Shown: in pieces, positions 33,074 to 42,700 of the stretch
Layout of the letters: each line of letters starts with the position of its first letter
Position numbering within the stretch: the stretch's first letter is position 1
Source of the DNA: Streptomyces sp. CB02400
GTDB lineage: Bacteria > Actinomycetota > Actinomycetes > Streptomycetales > Streptomycetaceae
Assembly: GCF_001905725.1 (NCBI RefSeq)
Contig: NZ_LIWB01000019.1
Location: 1-64,000 of the forward strand
Direction of reading: 5' to 3'
DNA: 64,000 bases
Made by a program: the position numbers and the translations under genes
The notes under the pieces: model-generated
The model's database searches: none
What the model saw: the letters and a program-made list of their open reading frames with translations, nothing else
Told to the model about the DNA's origin: nothing

Positions 33074-33748
33074 TCAGCGGGAGCGCTTCGCGAGGCGTTC
33101 GACGTCCAGGAGGATCACCGCGCGGGCCTCCAGGCGGAGCCAGCCGCGCTGGGCGAAGTCCGCCAGGGCCTTGTTGACCGTCTCGCGGGACGCGCCGACC
33201 AGCTGGGCCAGCTCCTCCTGCGTGAGGTCGTGCACGACGTGGATGCCCTCCTCGGACTGCACGCCGAAGCGCCGGGAGAGGTCCAGCAGGGCGCGGGCGA
33301 CACGGCCCGGGACGTCCGAGAAGACCAGGTCCGACATCGCGTCGTTGGTCTTGCGCAGCCGCCGCGCGACGGCCCGCAGCAGCGCCGTGGCCACCTCGGG
33401 GCGGGCGCTCAGCCAGGGCGTCAGGTCGCCGTGGCCCAGGGCGAGCAGCTTGACCTCGGTGAGCGCCGTGGCGGTCGCGGTGCGCGGACCGGGGTCGAAC
33501 AACGACAGCTCACCGATCAGCTCGCCCGGACCGACCACCGCGAGCATGTTCTCGCGGCCGTCGGGGGACGTGCGGTGCAGCTTGACCTTGCCCTCGGTGA
33601 CCACGTAGAGGCGGTCTCCGGGGTCGCCCTCGTGGAACAGGGAGTCGCCCCGTGCGAGGGTCACCTCACTCATGGAGGCGCGAAGCTCGGCGGCCTGCTC
33701 GTCGTCGAGCGCCGCGAAGAGCGGATTCCGCCGCAGAACGTCGTCCAC
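33074..33748 (-). CDS. crp: cAMP receptor protein Crp
   Basis: A 224-residue Crp/Fnr-family regulator. The cyclic-nucleotide domain has GELIGELSLFDPGPRTATA, the phosphate-binding cassette, and a C-terminal winged HTH with QEELAQLVGASRETVNKAL. The GTG at 33748 is chosen because AAGGAG lies 8 bases upstream and the length equals the S. coelicolor protein as I recall. There Crp controls germination, growth and antibiotic production. A Crp-type site lies 90 bp upstream, suggesting autoregulation or joint control with nth. Confidence 0.95.
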   Translation of the reverse strand: MDDVLRRNPLFAALDDEQAAELRASMSEVTLARGDSLFHEGDPGDRLYVVTEGKVKLHRTSPDGRENMLAVVGPGELIGELSLFDPGPRTATATALTEVKLLALGHGDLTPWLSARPEVATALLRAVARRLRKTNDAMSDLVFSDVPGRVARALLDLSRRFGVQSEEGIHVVHDLTQEELAQLVGASRETVNKALADFAQRGWLRLEARAVILLDVERLAKRSR

Positions 33749-33837
33749 GAGTTCTCTCCTTGTCGACCTGCTCAGGGGAGCTTGTTCCCCCACGTACCAG
33801 GGGACCGTGGTTCCCATTTTGCCGGACGGTCCAAACA

Positions 33838-33851
33838 GTGTGATCTGTCAC
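33838..33851. promoter_or_regulatory. putative Crp-binding site GTGTGATCTGTCAC
   Basis: Fits the Streptomyces Crp consensus GTG-n6-GnCAC exactly, and its core TGTGA…TCACA recalls the E. coli half-sites. It is located between divergent crp and nth, 90 bp upstream of the crp start. Confidence 0.65.
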
Positions 33852-33999
33852 AAGGATGCCGTACGGGCCGGTCGGGGTAAGCGGCAGGGGTCCAATTGGA
33901 CGCCGATCTTCGGGGTCCGGGGCGGATGTCGGTGCCGGGCCGTAGGCTGGCCGGGTGTCCAATTCGCCGGTGAGAGCACAGGCCTAGGGAGCTGCGGGA

Positions 34000-35088
34000 G
34001 TGGGTGTACGTCGTGATTCCGCTGTGGGCGAACAGGGCTCCGATGGCGGTAGGGAAACGGCGAAAACGACAAAGAGGCCGCCGTTGAAGAAGAAACCGAC
34101 GACCCGCGCGAGCGGGGCGGCCGAGGCGACCGGGGAGACGGACGCGCCGGTGAAGAAGACGGCGAAGAAGACGGCGGCGAAGAAGACGACCGGGGCGAAG
34201 AAGGCGACCGCCGCCAAGAAGGCGACCGCCGTGAAGAAGCCGCTCGTCGCCCCCGGGAAGGCGACCGCCTCCGTGAAGGCCGCCCCGGTGAAGACCGCCG
34301 TCAAGCCGGCCGGGGACGAGTCGCGCACCGCGCTGGTCCGCCGCGCGCGCCGGATCAACCGCGAGCTCGCCGAGGTGTTCCCGTACGCCCACCCGGAGCT
34401 GGACTTCGAGAACCCCTTCCAACTCGTCGTCGCCACCGTGCTGTCGGCCCAGACCACCGACCTGCGCGTCAACCAGACGACCCCCGCCCTCTTCGCGAAG
34501 TACCCCACCCCCGAGGACCTGGCCGCCGCCAACCCCGAGGAAGTGGAGGAGATCCTGCGCCCCACCGGCTTCTTCCGGGCCAAGACCAAGTCGGTCATAG
34601 GCCTGTCGAAGGTGCTCGCGGAGGACTTCGGCGGCGAGGTGCCCGGCCGGCTCGAGGATCTCGTCAAACTGCCCGGCGTCGGCCGCAAGACCGCCTTCGT
34701 GGTGCTCGGCAACGCGTTCGGCCGCCCGGGGATCACCGTGGACACCCACTTCCAGCGCCTGGTGCGCCGCTGGCGCTGGACCGAGGAGACCGACCCCGAC
34801 AAGATCGAGGCGGCCGTCGGCGCGCTCTTCCCCAAGAGCGACTGGACCGACCTGTCCCACCACGTCATCTGGCACGGCCGCCGCATCTGCCACGCCCGCA
34901 AGCCCGCTTGCGGCGCCTGCCCCATCGCGCCGCTCTGTCCGGCGTACGGCGAGGGCGAGACGGACCCGGAGAAGGCGAAGAAGCTGCTGAAGTACGAGAA
35001 GGGCGGCCTCCCGGGCCAGCGGCTGAAGCCCCCGCAGGCCTACCTGGACGCCGGCGGCAGGCCCGCGCCGCCGCTGGGGGCCGGATGA
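34000..35088 (+). CDS. nth: endonuclease III with histone-H1-like N-terminal tail
   Basis: A 362-residue DNA glycosylase/AP lyase. The catalytic part (about residues 105-330) has LSAQTTD, the helix-hairpin-helix LPGVGRKTA with the catalytic Lys near 230, VDTHFQRL with the catalytic Asp near 248, and the 4Fe-4S ligands in the pattern C-x6-C-x2-C-x5-C at about 297-313. The first 105 residues are a Lys/Ala/Thr-rich tail of KKTA/KKAT repeats resembling histone H1 tails; E. coli Nth lacks it. It repairs oxidised pyrimidines. The GTG at 34000 has a modest GGGA leader; an internal start could remove part of the tail. Confidence 0.92.
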   Translation: MGVRRDSAVGEQGSDGGRETAKTTKRPPLKKKPTTRASGAAEATGETDAPVKKTAKKTAAKKTTGAKKATAAKKATAVKKPLVAPGKATASVKAAPVKTAVKPAGDESRTALVRRARRINRELAEVFPYAHPELDFENPFQLVVATVLSAQTTDLRVNQTTPALFAKYPTPEDLAAANPEEVEEILRPTGFFRAKTKSVIGLSKVLAEDFGGEVPGRLEDLVKLPGVGRKTAFVVLGNAFGRPGITVDTHFQRLVRRWRWTEETDPDKIEAAVGALFPKSDWTDLSHHVIWHGRRICHARKPACGACPIAPLCPAYGEGETDPEKAKKLLKYEKGGLPGQRLKPPQAYLDAGGRPAPPLGAG

Positions 35089-35179
35089 AGGGGCCGCGCA
35101 CGCGGCGGCGGCCGGTGGAACGATCTCGGGGCCGCCGGGCGTTGGACCCGTGGGACGCGGCCGGACGACGGGGGTGGCG

Positions 35180-35881
35180 ATGACGCGGACGAGCGGTACC
35201 CAGGGCGGCCCGGTGACGCTCAGCCGGGAAGGGCTGCCCTCCTGGCTGGACCCGGTGGCCCACGCGGCGGAGACGGTCAGACCGACACAGCTGAGCCGCT
35301 TCCTGCCCCCGGAGAACGGCACGGGGCGCCAGTCCGCCGTCCTCATCCTCTTCGGTGACGGCGACGGTGAGCGCGGCCCGGAGCTGCTGCTCATGGAGCG
35401 CGCCAGCTCACTGCGCTCGCACGCCGGGCAGCCGTCCTTCCCCGGCGGCGCCCTCGACCCCGAGGACGGCGACCCGCAGGGCGACGGCCCGCTGCGGGCC
35501 GCCCTGCGCGAGGCCGAGGAGGAGACCGGACTCGACCCGTCCGGCGTCCAGCTCTTCGGCGTACTGCCGAAGCTCTACATCCCGGTCAGCGGCTTCGTCG
35601 TCACACCCGTGCTCGGCTGGTGGCGCGTCCCCAGTCCGGTGGGGGTCGTCGACCCGAACGAGACCGCGCGGGTCTTCACCGTCCCGGTGGCGGATCTCAC
35701 CCACCCGGACAACCGTGCGACCACGGTCCACCCCAGCGGTTACCAGGGTCCGGCATTCCTGGTCGAATCAGCCCTCGTATGGGGCTTCACCGCCGGGGTC
35801 ATCGACCGGTTGCTGCACTTCGCGGGGTGGGAGCGGCCCTGGGACCGGGACAGGCGGGTCCCGCTGGACTGGCGGTCATGA
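35180..35881 (+). CDS. CoA pyrophosphatase-type Nudix hydrolase
   Basis: A 233-residue Nudix enzyme. LLMERASSLRSHAGQPSFPGG is the CoA-pyrophosphatase signature (NuCoA motif), followed by LREAEEETGLD. It should cleave CoA or its derivatives to phosphopantetheine and 3',5'-ADP. The ATG at 35180 is preceded by GGGGGTGG. It lies between nth and the CvpA-trypsin protease gene, all on one strand, and may be co-transcribed with them. Confidence 0.88.
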   Translation: MTRTSGTQGGPVTLSREGLPSWLDPVAHAAETVRPTQLSRFLPPENGTGRQSAVLILFGDGDGERGPELLLMERASSLRSHAGQPSFPGGALDPEDGDPQGDGPLRAALREAEEETGLDPSGVQLFGVLPKLYIPVSGFVVTPVLGWWRVPSPVGVVDPNETARVFTVPVADLTHPDNRATTVHPSGYQGPAFLVESALVWGFTAGVIDRLLHFAGWERPWDRDRRVPLDWRS

Positions 35882-35926
35882 CAGGGTGGGCGCCGTGCTG
35901 GGTCGGACGAGGCGAGGCTTGAAGCG

Positions 35927-37126
35927 GTGAACGTGCTGGACATCCTGTTGCTCCTCGCCGCCGTGTGGTTCGCGGTCGTCGGCTACCGCCAGGGCTTCGT
36001 CGTCGGCATCCTGTCGGTGATCGGCTTCCTGGGCGGCGGTCTCGCCGCCGTCTACACGCTGCCCGTCATCTGGGACGCCCTGACGGACGACTCCGAGGTC
36101 GGTACGACGGCCGCCGTCGTCGCGGTCGTCGTCGTCATAGTCTGCGCCTCCGTCGGCCAGGCCCTGACCACCCACCTCGGCAACAAACTGCGCCGCTACA
36201 TCACCTGGTCCCCGGCCCGCGCGCTGGACGCGACGGGTGGCGCACTCGTCAACGTCGTCGCGATGCTCCTGGTCGCCTGGCTGATCGGCTCGGCCCTCGC
36301 CGGTACGACGCTGCCGACGCTCGGCAAGGAGGTCCGCGGCTCCAAGGTGCTGCTCGGTGTCTCCCGGGCGCTGCCCGGCCAGGCCGACACCTGGTTCGCC
36401 GACTTCTCCTCCGTCCTCGCGCAGAACGGCTTCCCGCAGGTCTTCAGCCCCTTCGCCAGCGAGCCGATCACGGACGTACGGCCCCCGGACCCGGCCCTGG
36501 CGAACAGCCCCGTCGCCCTGCGCGCGCAGCGCTCCATCGTCAAGGTGATGGGCACCGCCGCGAGCTGCGGCAAGGTCCTGGAGGGCACAGGCTTCGTCTT
36601 CGCCGAGCGCCGCGTCATGACCAACGCGCATGTCGTGGGCGGTGTCGACGAGCCGACCGTGCAGATAGGCGGCGAGGGCAGGAAGTACGACGCGACGGTC
36701 GTCCTCTACGACTGGAAGCGCGACATCGCCGTCCTCGACGTACCCGATCTGAAGGCGCCCGCGCTGCGGTTCACCACCGAGGACGCGAGCAGCGGCGACG
36801 GAGCGATCGTCGCCGGCTTCCCGGAGAACGGGGCGTACGACGTCCGCGCCGCGCGTCTGCGCGGACGCATCACGGCCAACGGCCCCGACATCTACCACCG
36901 CGGCACGGTCCGCCGTGACGTGTACTCCCTGTACGCGACGGTCCGTCAGGGCAACTCGGGCGGCCCGCTGCTCACCCCCGAGGGGGAGGTCTACGGCGTG
37001 GTCTTCGCGAAGTCGCTCGACGACGCCGAGACGGGTTACGCGCTCACCGTGGACGAGATCCAGGAGGACATCGCCGCGGGCCGTACCGCGAACCAGCAGG
37101 TGGACAGCGACAGCTGCGCGCTGTGA
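35927..37126 (+). CDS. MarP-like membrane serine protease (CvpA-trypsin)
   Basis: A 399-residue protein with a CvpA-like N-terminus of four membrane helices (about residues 1-130) and a periplasmic trypsin-like domain. The catalytic triad is His235 (TNAHVV), Asp266 (KRDIAVLD) and Ser344 (GNSGGPL). This is the architecture of mycobacterial MarP, needed for acid and oxidative stress resistance, so a similar cell-envelope role is likely. GTG start at 35927, about 45 bases after the Nudix gene. Confidence 0.92.
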   Translation: MNVLDILLLLAAVWFAVVGYRQGFVVGILSVIGFLGGGLAAVYTLPVIWDALTDDSEVGTTAAVVAVVVVIVCASVGQALTTHLGNKLRRYITWSPARALDATGGALVNVVAMLLVAWLIGSALAGTTLPTLGKEVRGSKVLLGVSRALPGQADTWFADFSSVLAQNGFPQVFSPFASEPITDVRPPDPALANSPVALRAQRSIVKVMGTAASCGKVLEGTGFVFAERRVMTNAHVVGGVDEPTVQIGGEGRKYDATVVLYDWKRDIAVLDVPDLKAPALRFTTEDASSGDGAIVAGFPENGAYDVRAARLRGRITANGPDIYHRGTVRRDVYSLYATVRQGNSGGPLLTPEGEVYGVVFAKSLDDAETGYALTVDEIQEDIAAGRTANQQVDSDSCAL

Positions 37127-37428
37127 GGTGAGGCCGCGGGTCAGCCGCGGGGGTGGCGCAGGCGGACGGAGACCCAACGCGCCCTGCGGCGGAGGATGCG
37201 CGGGATTCCCACCCTGAGGTCCGTACCTGCCATCTGTGGTGCACCGCCTCGCTGGTGGGAACCCATACCGCCCGCCGTGCGGCGGTCGCGGCTTGCGTCA
37301 CTGTAGTCGTGCGTCCAGCCCATACCCCGACGTCTGCCCCCGCCCCAAGGTCGATAACCACCTCGCGCGCCCCCAATTGGCCTATGCGCCGGGCAATTGG
37401 CCGATCGTCAGACGAACGCTCGATTCGG
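37127..37428. other. intergenic, no gene recognised
   Basis: A 302-bp gap between the convergent protease and hydrolase genes. It contains an imperfect stretch of GC-rich inverted repeats but no clear terminator or gene. Confidence 0.45.
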
Positions 37429-38379
37429 TCACCGATCGGGCTCGGGATCCTTCAGCCAATTGATCAGTTCGGTGGAGAAAGTGACCGGGTCCTCCTCGTG
37501 CGGGAAGTGCCCCAGCCCGTCGAACAACCGCCAGCGGTACGGCGCTTCGACGTACTCCCCGGACCCCGCGGCACTGCGCGTGCGGACCACCGGGTCCAGC
37601 GAGCCGTGCAGGTGCAGCGTCGGCACCCGCACCGGACGCTTCATCCTGCGGTTGAACTGGATGCCGTCCGGGCGGGCCAGGGAGCGCACCATCCAGCGGT
37701 ACGGCTCGATCGAGCAGTGCGCCGTGGACGGGATGCACATCGCCCGCCGGTAGTTCTCCAGCGCCTCCTCGTCCGGCAGGTGCGGCCCGGACCAGTCCCG
37801 GATGAGCTCGGCCACCAGCGCCCCGTCGTCCGCGGTGAGCCGGCGCTCCGGGATCCAGGGCCGTTGGAACCCCCAGATGTGGGACAGGGCGGCGGACTGC
37901 CTGGCGTCGGAGACCAGCGCCGAGCGCCAGCGCCGCGGATGCGGCATGGAGGCGACCGCGAGCCGCCGTACGAGCTTGGGGCGCATCGCCGCGGCCGTCC
38001 AGGCCAGATACCCGCCCAGGTCGTGCCCGACCAGCGCGGCGTCCGGCTCGCCGAGGGAGCGGATCACCCCGGTGATGTCCAGCGCGAGGTTGGCCGGGTC
38101 GTAGCCGCGCGGTGTGCGGTCGCTGCCGCCGACGCCCCGCAGGTCCATGGCGACGGCCCGGAAACCGGCGTCGGCGAGCGCCGTCAGCTGGTGCCGCCAG
38201 GTCCACCAGAACTGCGGGAAGCCGTGCAGCAGCAGCACCAGGGGGCCGTCGCCCAGCTCCGCGATGTGGAAGCGGGCGCCGTTGGCGGCGACGTCCCGGT
38301 GCGTCAGTCCGGTGCCGCCCGGGATGTCGAGGCGTACGACCGAAGCGGGCTGCGCCGGAGGAGTGGCGGGATCCGTCAT
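37429..38379 (-). CDS. epoxide-hydrolase-type alpha/beta-hydrolase
   Basis: A 316-residue alpha/beta-hydrolase. HGFPQFWWTWRHQ at 52-64 is the oxyanion motif of epoxide hydrolases and dehalogenases, and the nucleophile is Asp120 in VGHDLGGYLAW, not Ser. The catalytic His is likely in GHFPHEEDP near the C-terminus. The Asp nucleophile favours an epoxide or haloalkane substrate. It overlaps the holin-like gene by ATGA, so the two are coupled. Confidence 0.85.
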   Translation of the reverse strand: MTDPATPPAQPASVVRLDIPGGTGLTHRDVAANGARFHIAELGDGPLVLLLHGFPQFWWTWRHQLTALADAGFRAVAMDLRGVGGSDRTPRGYDPANLALDITGVIRSLGEPDAALVGHDLGGYLAWTAAAMRPKLVRRLAVASMPHPRRWRSALVSDARQSAALSHIWGFQRPWIPERRLTADDGALVAELIRDWSGPHLPDEEALENYRRAMCIPSTAHCSIEPYRWMVRSLARPDGIQFNRRMKRPVRVPTLHLHGSLDPVVRTRSAAGSGEYVEAPYRWRLFDGLGHFPHEEDPVTFSTELINWLKDPEPDR

Positions 38380-38864
38380 GAAGATGAGCGTGCCACAGCC
38401 TCGATGGCCTGGGGGACCCGGTCCTCGGGCAGTTCGGGGCGCGGGTGCGGCTTGGCCTTCTGCAGCACGCCCGCCGTCTCCTTCACGGAGGCGGCGACCT
38501 TCTGCGGACCCCGGCCCTTCTTCGCCTTCTTCGCGAAGACGACGCCGATCAGCGCGAGGAACAGCGCGATCAGCACGTTCGCCGCGAAGGAGAGCAGGAA
38601 GCAGACCGCGAGGTTCCAGTCGCTCCAGGTGCGGATGCCGTAGGCCAGCGCGAAGTTCAGCATCGGCAGGGAGAACACGAGCAGCACACCGGCCGCCGTG
38701 AACGCGCCGCCGCTGGTCGCGCCCCGCTTGACGTCCTGCTTGAGCTGCGCCTTCGCCAGCGCGATCTCGTCGTGCACCAGCGCCGACATGTCGGCCGTCG
38801 CCGAGGCGAACAGCTGGCCGATGCTGCGTTCGGCGCCGACCGGGCTGCCGTCGGGTGCGCTCAT
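38376..38864 (-). CDS. phage-holin-family (actinobacterial holin-X) membrane protein
   Basis: A 162-residue protein: an N-terminal amphipathic helix (SIGQLFASATADMSALVHDEIALAKAQ), two transmembrane helices (about residues 53-72 and 82-107) and a Lys-rich tail. This is the Phage_holin_3_6/holin-X family of actinobacteria. It is chromosomal and single, with no phage genes around it, so the holin name does not imply lysis. It may influence cell-wall or membrane integrity. Confidence 0.82.
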   Translation of the reverse strand: MSAPDGSPVGAERSIGQLFASATADMSALVHDEIALAKAQLKQDVKRGATSGGAFTAAGVLLVFSLPMLNFALAYGIRTWSDWNLAVCFLLSFAANVLIALFLALIGVVFAKKAKKGRGPQKVAASVKETAGVLQKAKPHPRPELPEDRVPQAIEAVARSSS

Positions 38865-38935
38865 CGCGGTCTCCCTCTCCTGCGTACGCTTTGTGTCCGC
38901 GCGTACGGTTCAGTCTTTTGTACCGTCTCGTCAGA

Positions 38936-40372
38936 TCATGCCGGACCGTTGCGTTCCTCGCCTGCCCCGCCCGTCACTTCGGCAAGCGCGTCCCGCTCGG
39001 CGGCCTTCTCCCGGGCGAGCCGCCGGTGCTCGGCGGCCTTCCGCTCGTGGATCTCCGCCATGCGCAGGTGGTACGCCGGGTCGTCCTGTTCGTAGACGTC
39101 CGGGACGCCGCTGAGGTCCTCGTCGCGCTCCTCTTCCTCGGTCAGCCTGCGGTACTTGGTGTTCCGTATCTTCAGCAGCACCGTCGCGACGGCGGTGGCG
39201 ATCAGCGAGCCGGCCAGGACGGCCGCCTTGACGCTGTCGGTCATCACCGCGTCGTCCTCGAAGGCGAGTTCCCCGATGAGCAGCGAGACGGTGAAACCGA
39301 TCCCGGCGAGGGTCGCCACCGCGAACACGTCCGCCCAGGCGAGGTCGTCGCTGAGCGAGGCCCTTGTGAAGCGCGCCGTCAGCCACGTACCGCCGAAGAT
39401 GCCGAGCGTCTTGCCGACGACGAGCCCGAGCACCACGCCGAGCGTCTCGGGCTGGGTGAACACGTCCGCGAGGGCGCCGCCGGAGATCGCCACGCCCGCG
39501 CTGAACAGGGCGAACAGTGGCACCGCGAGGCCCGCCGAGAGCGGCCGGACGAGGTGCTCGATGTGCTCGCCGGGGGAGTGCTCCTCGTCCTCGCGGCGGT
39601 GGCAGCGCAGCATCAGGCCCATGGCGACACCGGCGATGGTGGCGTGGATGCCGCTGTTGTACATCAGCGCCCACACGACCAGCGCGAGCGGCACGTACAC
39701 GTACCAGCCGCGTACGCCCTTGCGCAGCAGCAGCCAGAAGACGGCCAGGCCCGCGACGGCGCCGCCGAGCGCCGCGAAGTTCAGGTCGTCGGTGAAGAAG
39801 ACCGCGATGATCAGGATGGCGAACAGGTCGTCGACGACGGCGAGGGTGAGCAGGAAGGCGCGCAGCGCGCTGGGCAGGGAGGTGCCGATGACGGCGAGCA
39901 CGGCGAGCGCGAAGGCGATGTCGGTGGCGGTGGGCACGGCCCAGCCGGCCAGCGAGCCGCCGCCCGCGCCGCTGGTGAGCGTGTAGACCAGTGCCGGTAC
40001 GGCCATGCCGCACAGGGCGGCGACGACGGGGAGCGCGGCGGCCTTGGGGTCGCGCAGATCACCGGCGACGAGTTCGCGTTTGAGCTCGATCCCCGCGACG
40101 AAGAAGAAGACCGCGAGCAGTCCGTCGGCGGCCCAGTGTGCGACGGACAGGTTCAGCCCGAGGGCCTCGGGGCCGAAGTGGAAGTGGCTGACGCTCTCGT
40201 AGCTGTCGTGCAGACCGGGTACGTTCGCCCAGATCAGCGCGGCGACGGCGGCGAGGAGCAGCAGGACGCCGCCGACGGTCTCGGTGCGCAGCGCGTCCGC
40301 GACGTACGACCGCTCGGGCAGGGAGAGGCGTCCGAAGGCCTTGCGGGGGCTGGGGGTGTGGGGCGCGGTCAC
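38936..40372 (-). CDS. nhaA: NhaA sodium/proton antiporter
   Basis: A 478-residue NhaA. The family landmarks are present: ADGLLAVFFFVAGIELKREL, VPTATDIAFALAVLAVIG with the ion-binding Asp pair region (LTLAVVDDLFAILIIAVFF), and LAGIGFTVSLLIGELAF. A C-terminal soluble tail of about 80 Glu/Arg-rich residues extends beyond E. coli NhaA. The GTG at 40372 has AGAGGA 8 bases upstream; a start 120 bases earlier is less likely. It removes Na+ using the proton gradient. Confidence 0.93.
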   Translation of the reverse strand: MTAPHTPSPRKAFGRLSLPERSYVADALRTETVGGVLLLLAAVAALIWANVPGLHDSYESVSHFHFGPEALGLNLSVAHWAADGLLAVFFFVAGIELKRELVAGDLRDPKAAALPVVAALCGMAVPALVYTLTSGAGGGSLAGWAVPTATDIAFALAVLAVIGTSLPSALRAFLLTLAVVDDLFAILIIAVFFTDDLNFAALGGAVAGLAVFWLLLRKGVRGWYVYVPLALVVWALMYNSGIHATIAGVAMGLMLRCHRREDEEHSPGEHIEHLVRPLSAGLAVPLFALFSAGVAISGGALADVFTQPETLGVVLGLVVGKTLGIFGGTWLTARFTRASLSDDLAWADVFAVATLAGIGFTVSLLIGELAFEDDAVMTDSVKAAVLAGSLIATAVATVLLKIRNTKYRRLTEEEERDEDLSGVPDVYEQDDPAYHLRMAEIHERKAAEHRRLAREKAAERDALAEVTGGAGEERNGPA

Positions 40373-40468
40373 GGGGGAGTTCCTCTGGTCGACGGGCAGC
40401 ACGAATCGTGTGCCGACCAGACTTCCCGGCGCCCCATGAGACAGCTTTTTGTTTAGTTTAGCTAACGT

Positions 40469-40494
40469 GCTCCTGGGGCGCACCAGGAGCACAC
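40469..40494. terminator. hairpin, 10-bp perfect stem
   Basis: GTGCTCCTGG / CCAGGAGCAC with a 6-base loop, between acs and nhaA. It forms a tandem pair with the hairpin at 40499. Confidence 0.6.
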
Positions 40495-40498
40495 GGCG

Positions 40499-40530
40499 GC
40501 ACCCGGCGCAGGGGTGCGCCGGGTGCCGCT
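40499..40530 (-). terminator. acs terminator, 14-bp perfect stem
   Basis: CGGCACCCGGCGCA / TGCGCCGGGTGCCG with loop GGGG, 18 bases after the acs stop. It separates acs from nhaA. Confidence 0.75.
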
Positions 40531-40547
40531 GTCCGGACGGTGTCCGT

Positions 40548-42503
<1,956 letters not shown>

Positions 42504-42700
42504 GGCATCTGCCTTTCCCAGGGTGTCCGTTGTGTCCCAGGCCACAGCTCATCAGACCCGGGGGTGCGCTGACAAGGGCCGACGGGAAATTGGTTTAGAC
42601 CTGTCGGGTGGAGTGGCGCGGTGTGCGACACCTCTTCCCACGGGGCCCGGCGTAAGCCGGTTCAAGGTGTGTAACGCCTCTCACACCCGGACGGGTCGCC

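Noticed and set aside
38376..38864. Prophage indicated by the holin-family gene
   Set aside because: The family is a common chromosomal one in actinobacteria; no lysin, capsid, portal or integrase gene is nearby.
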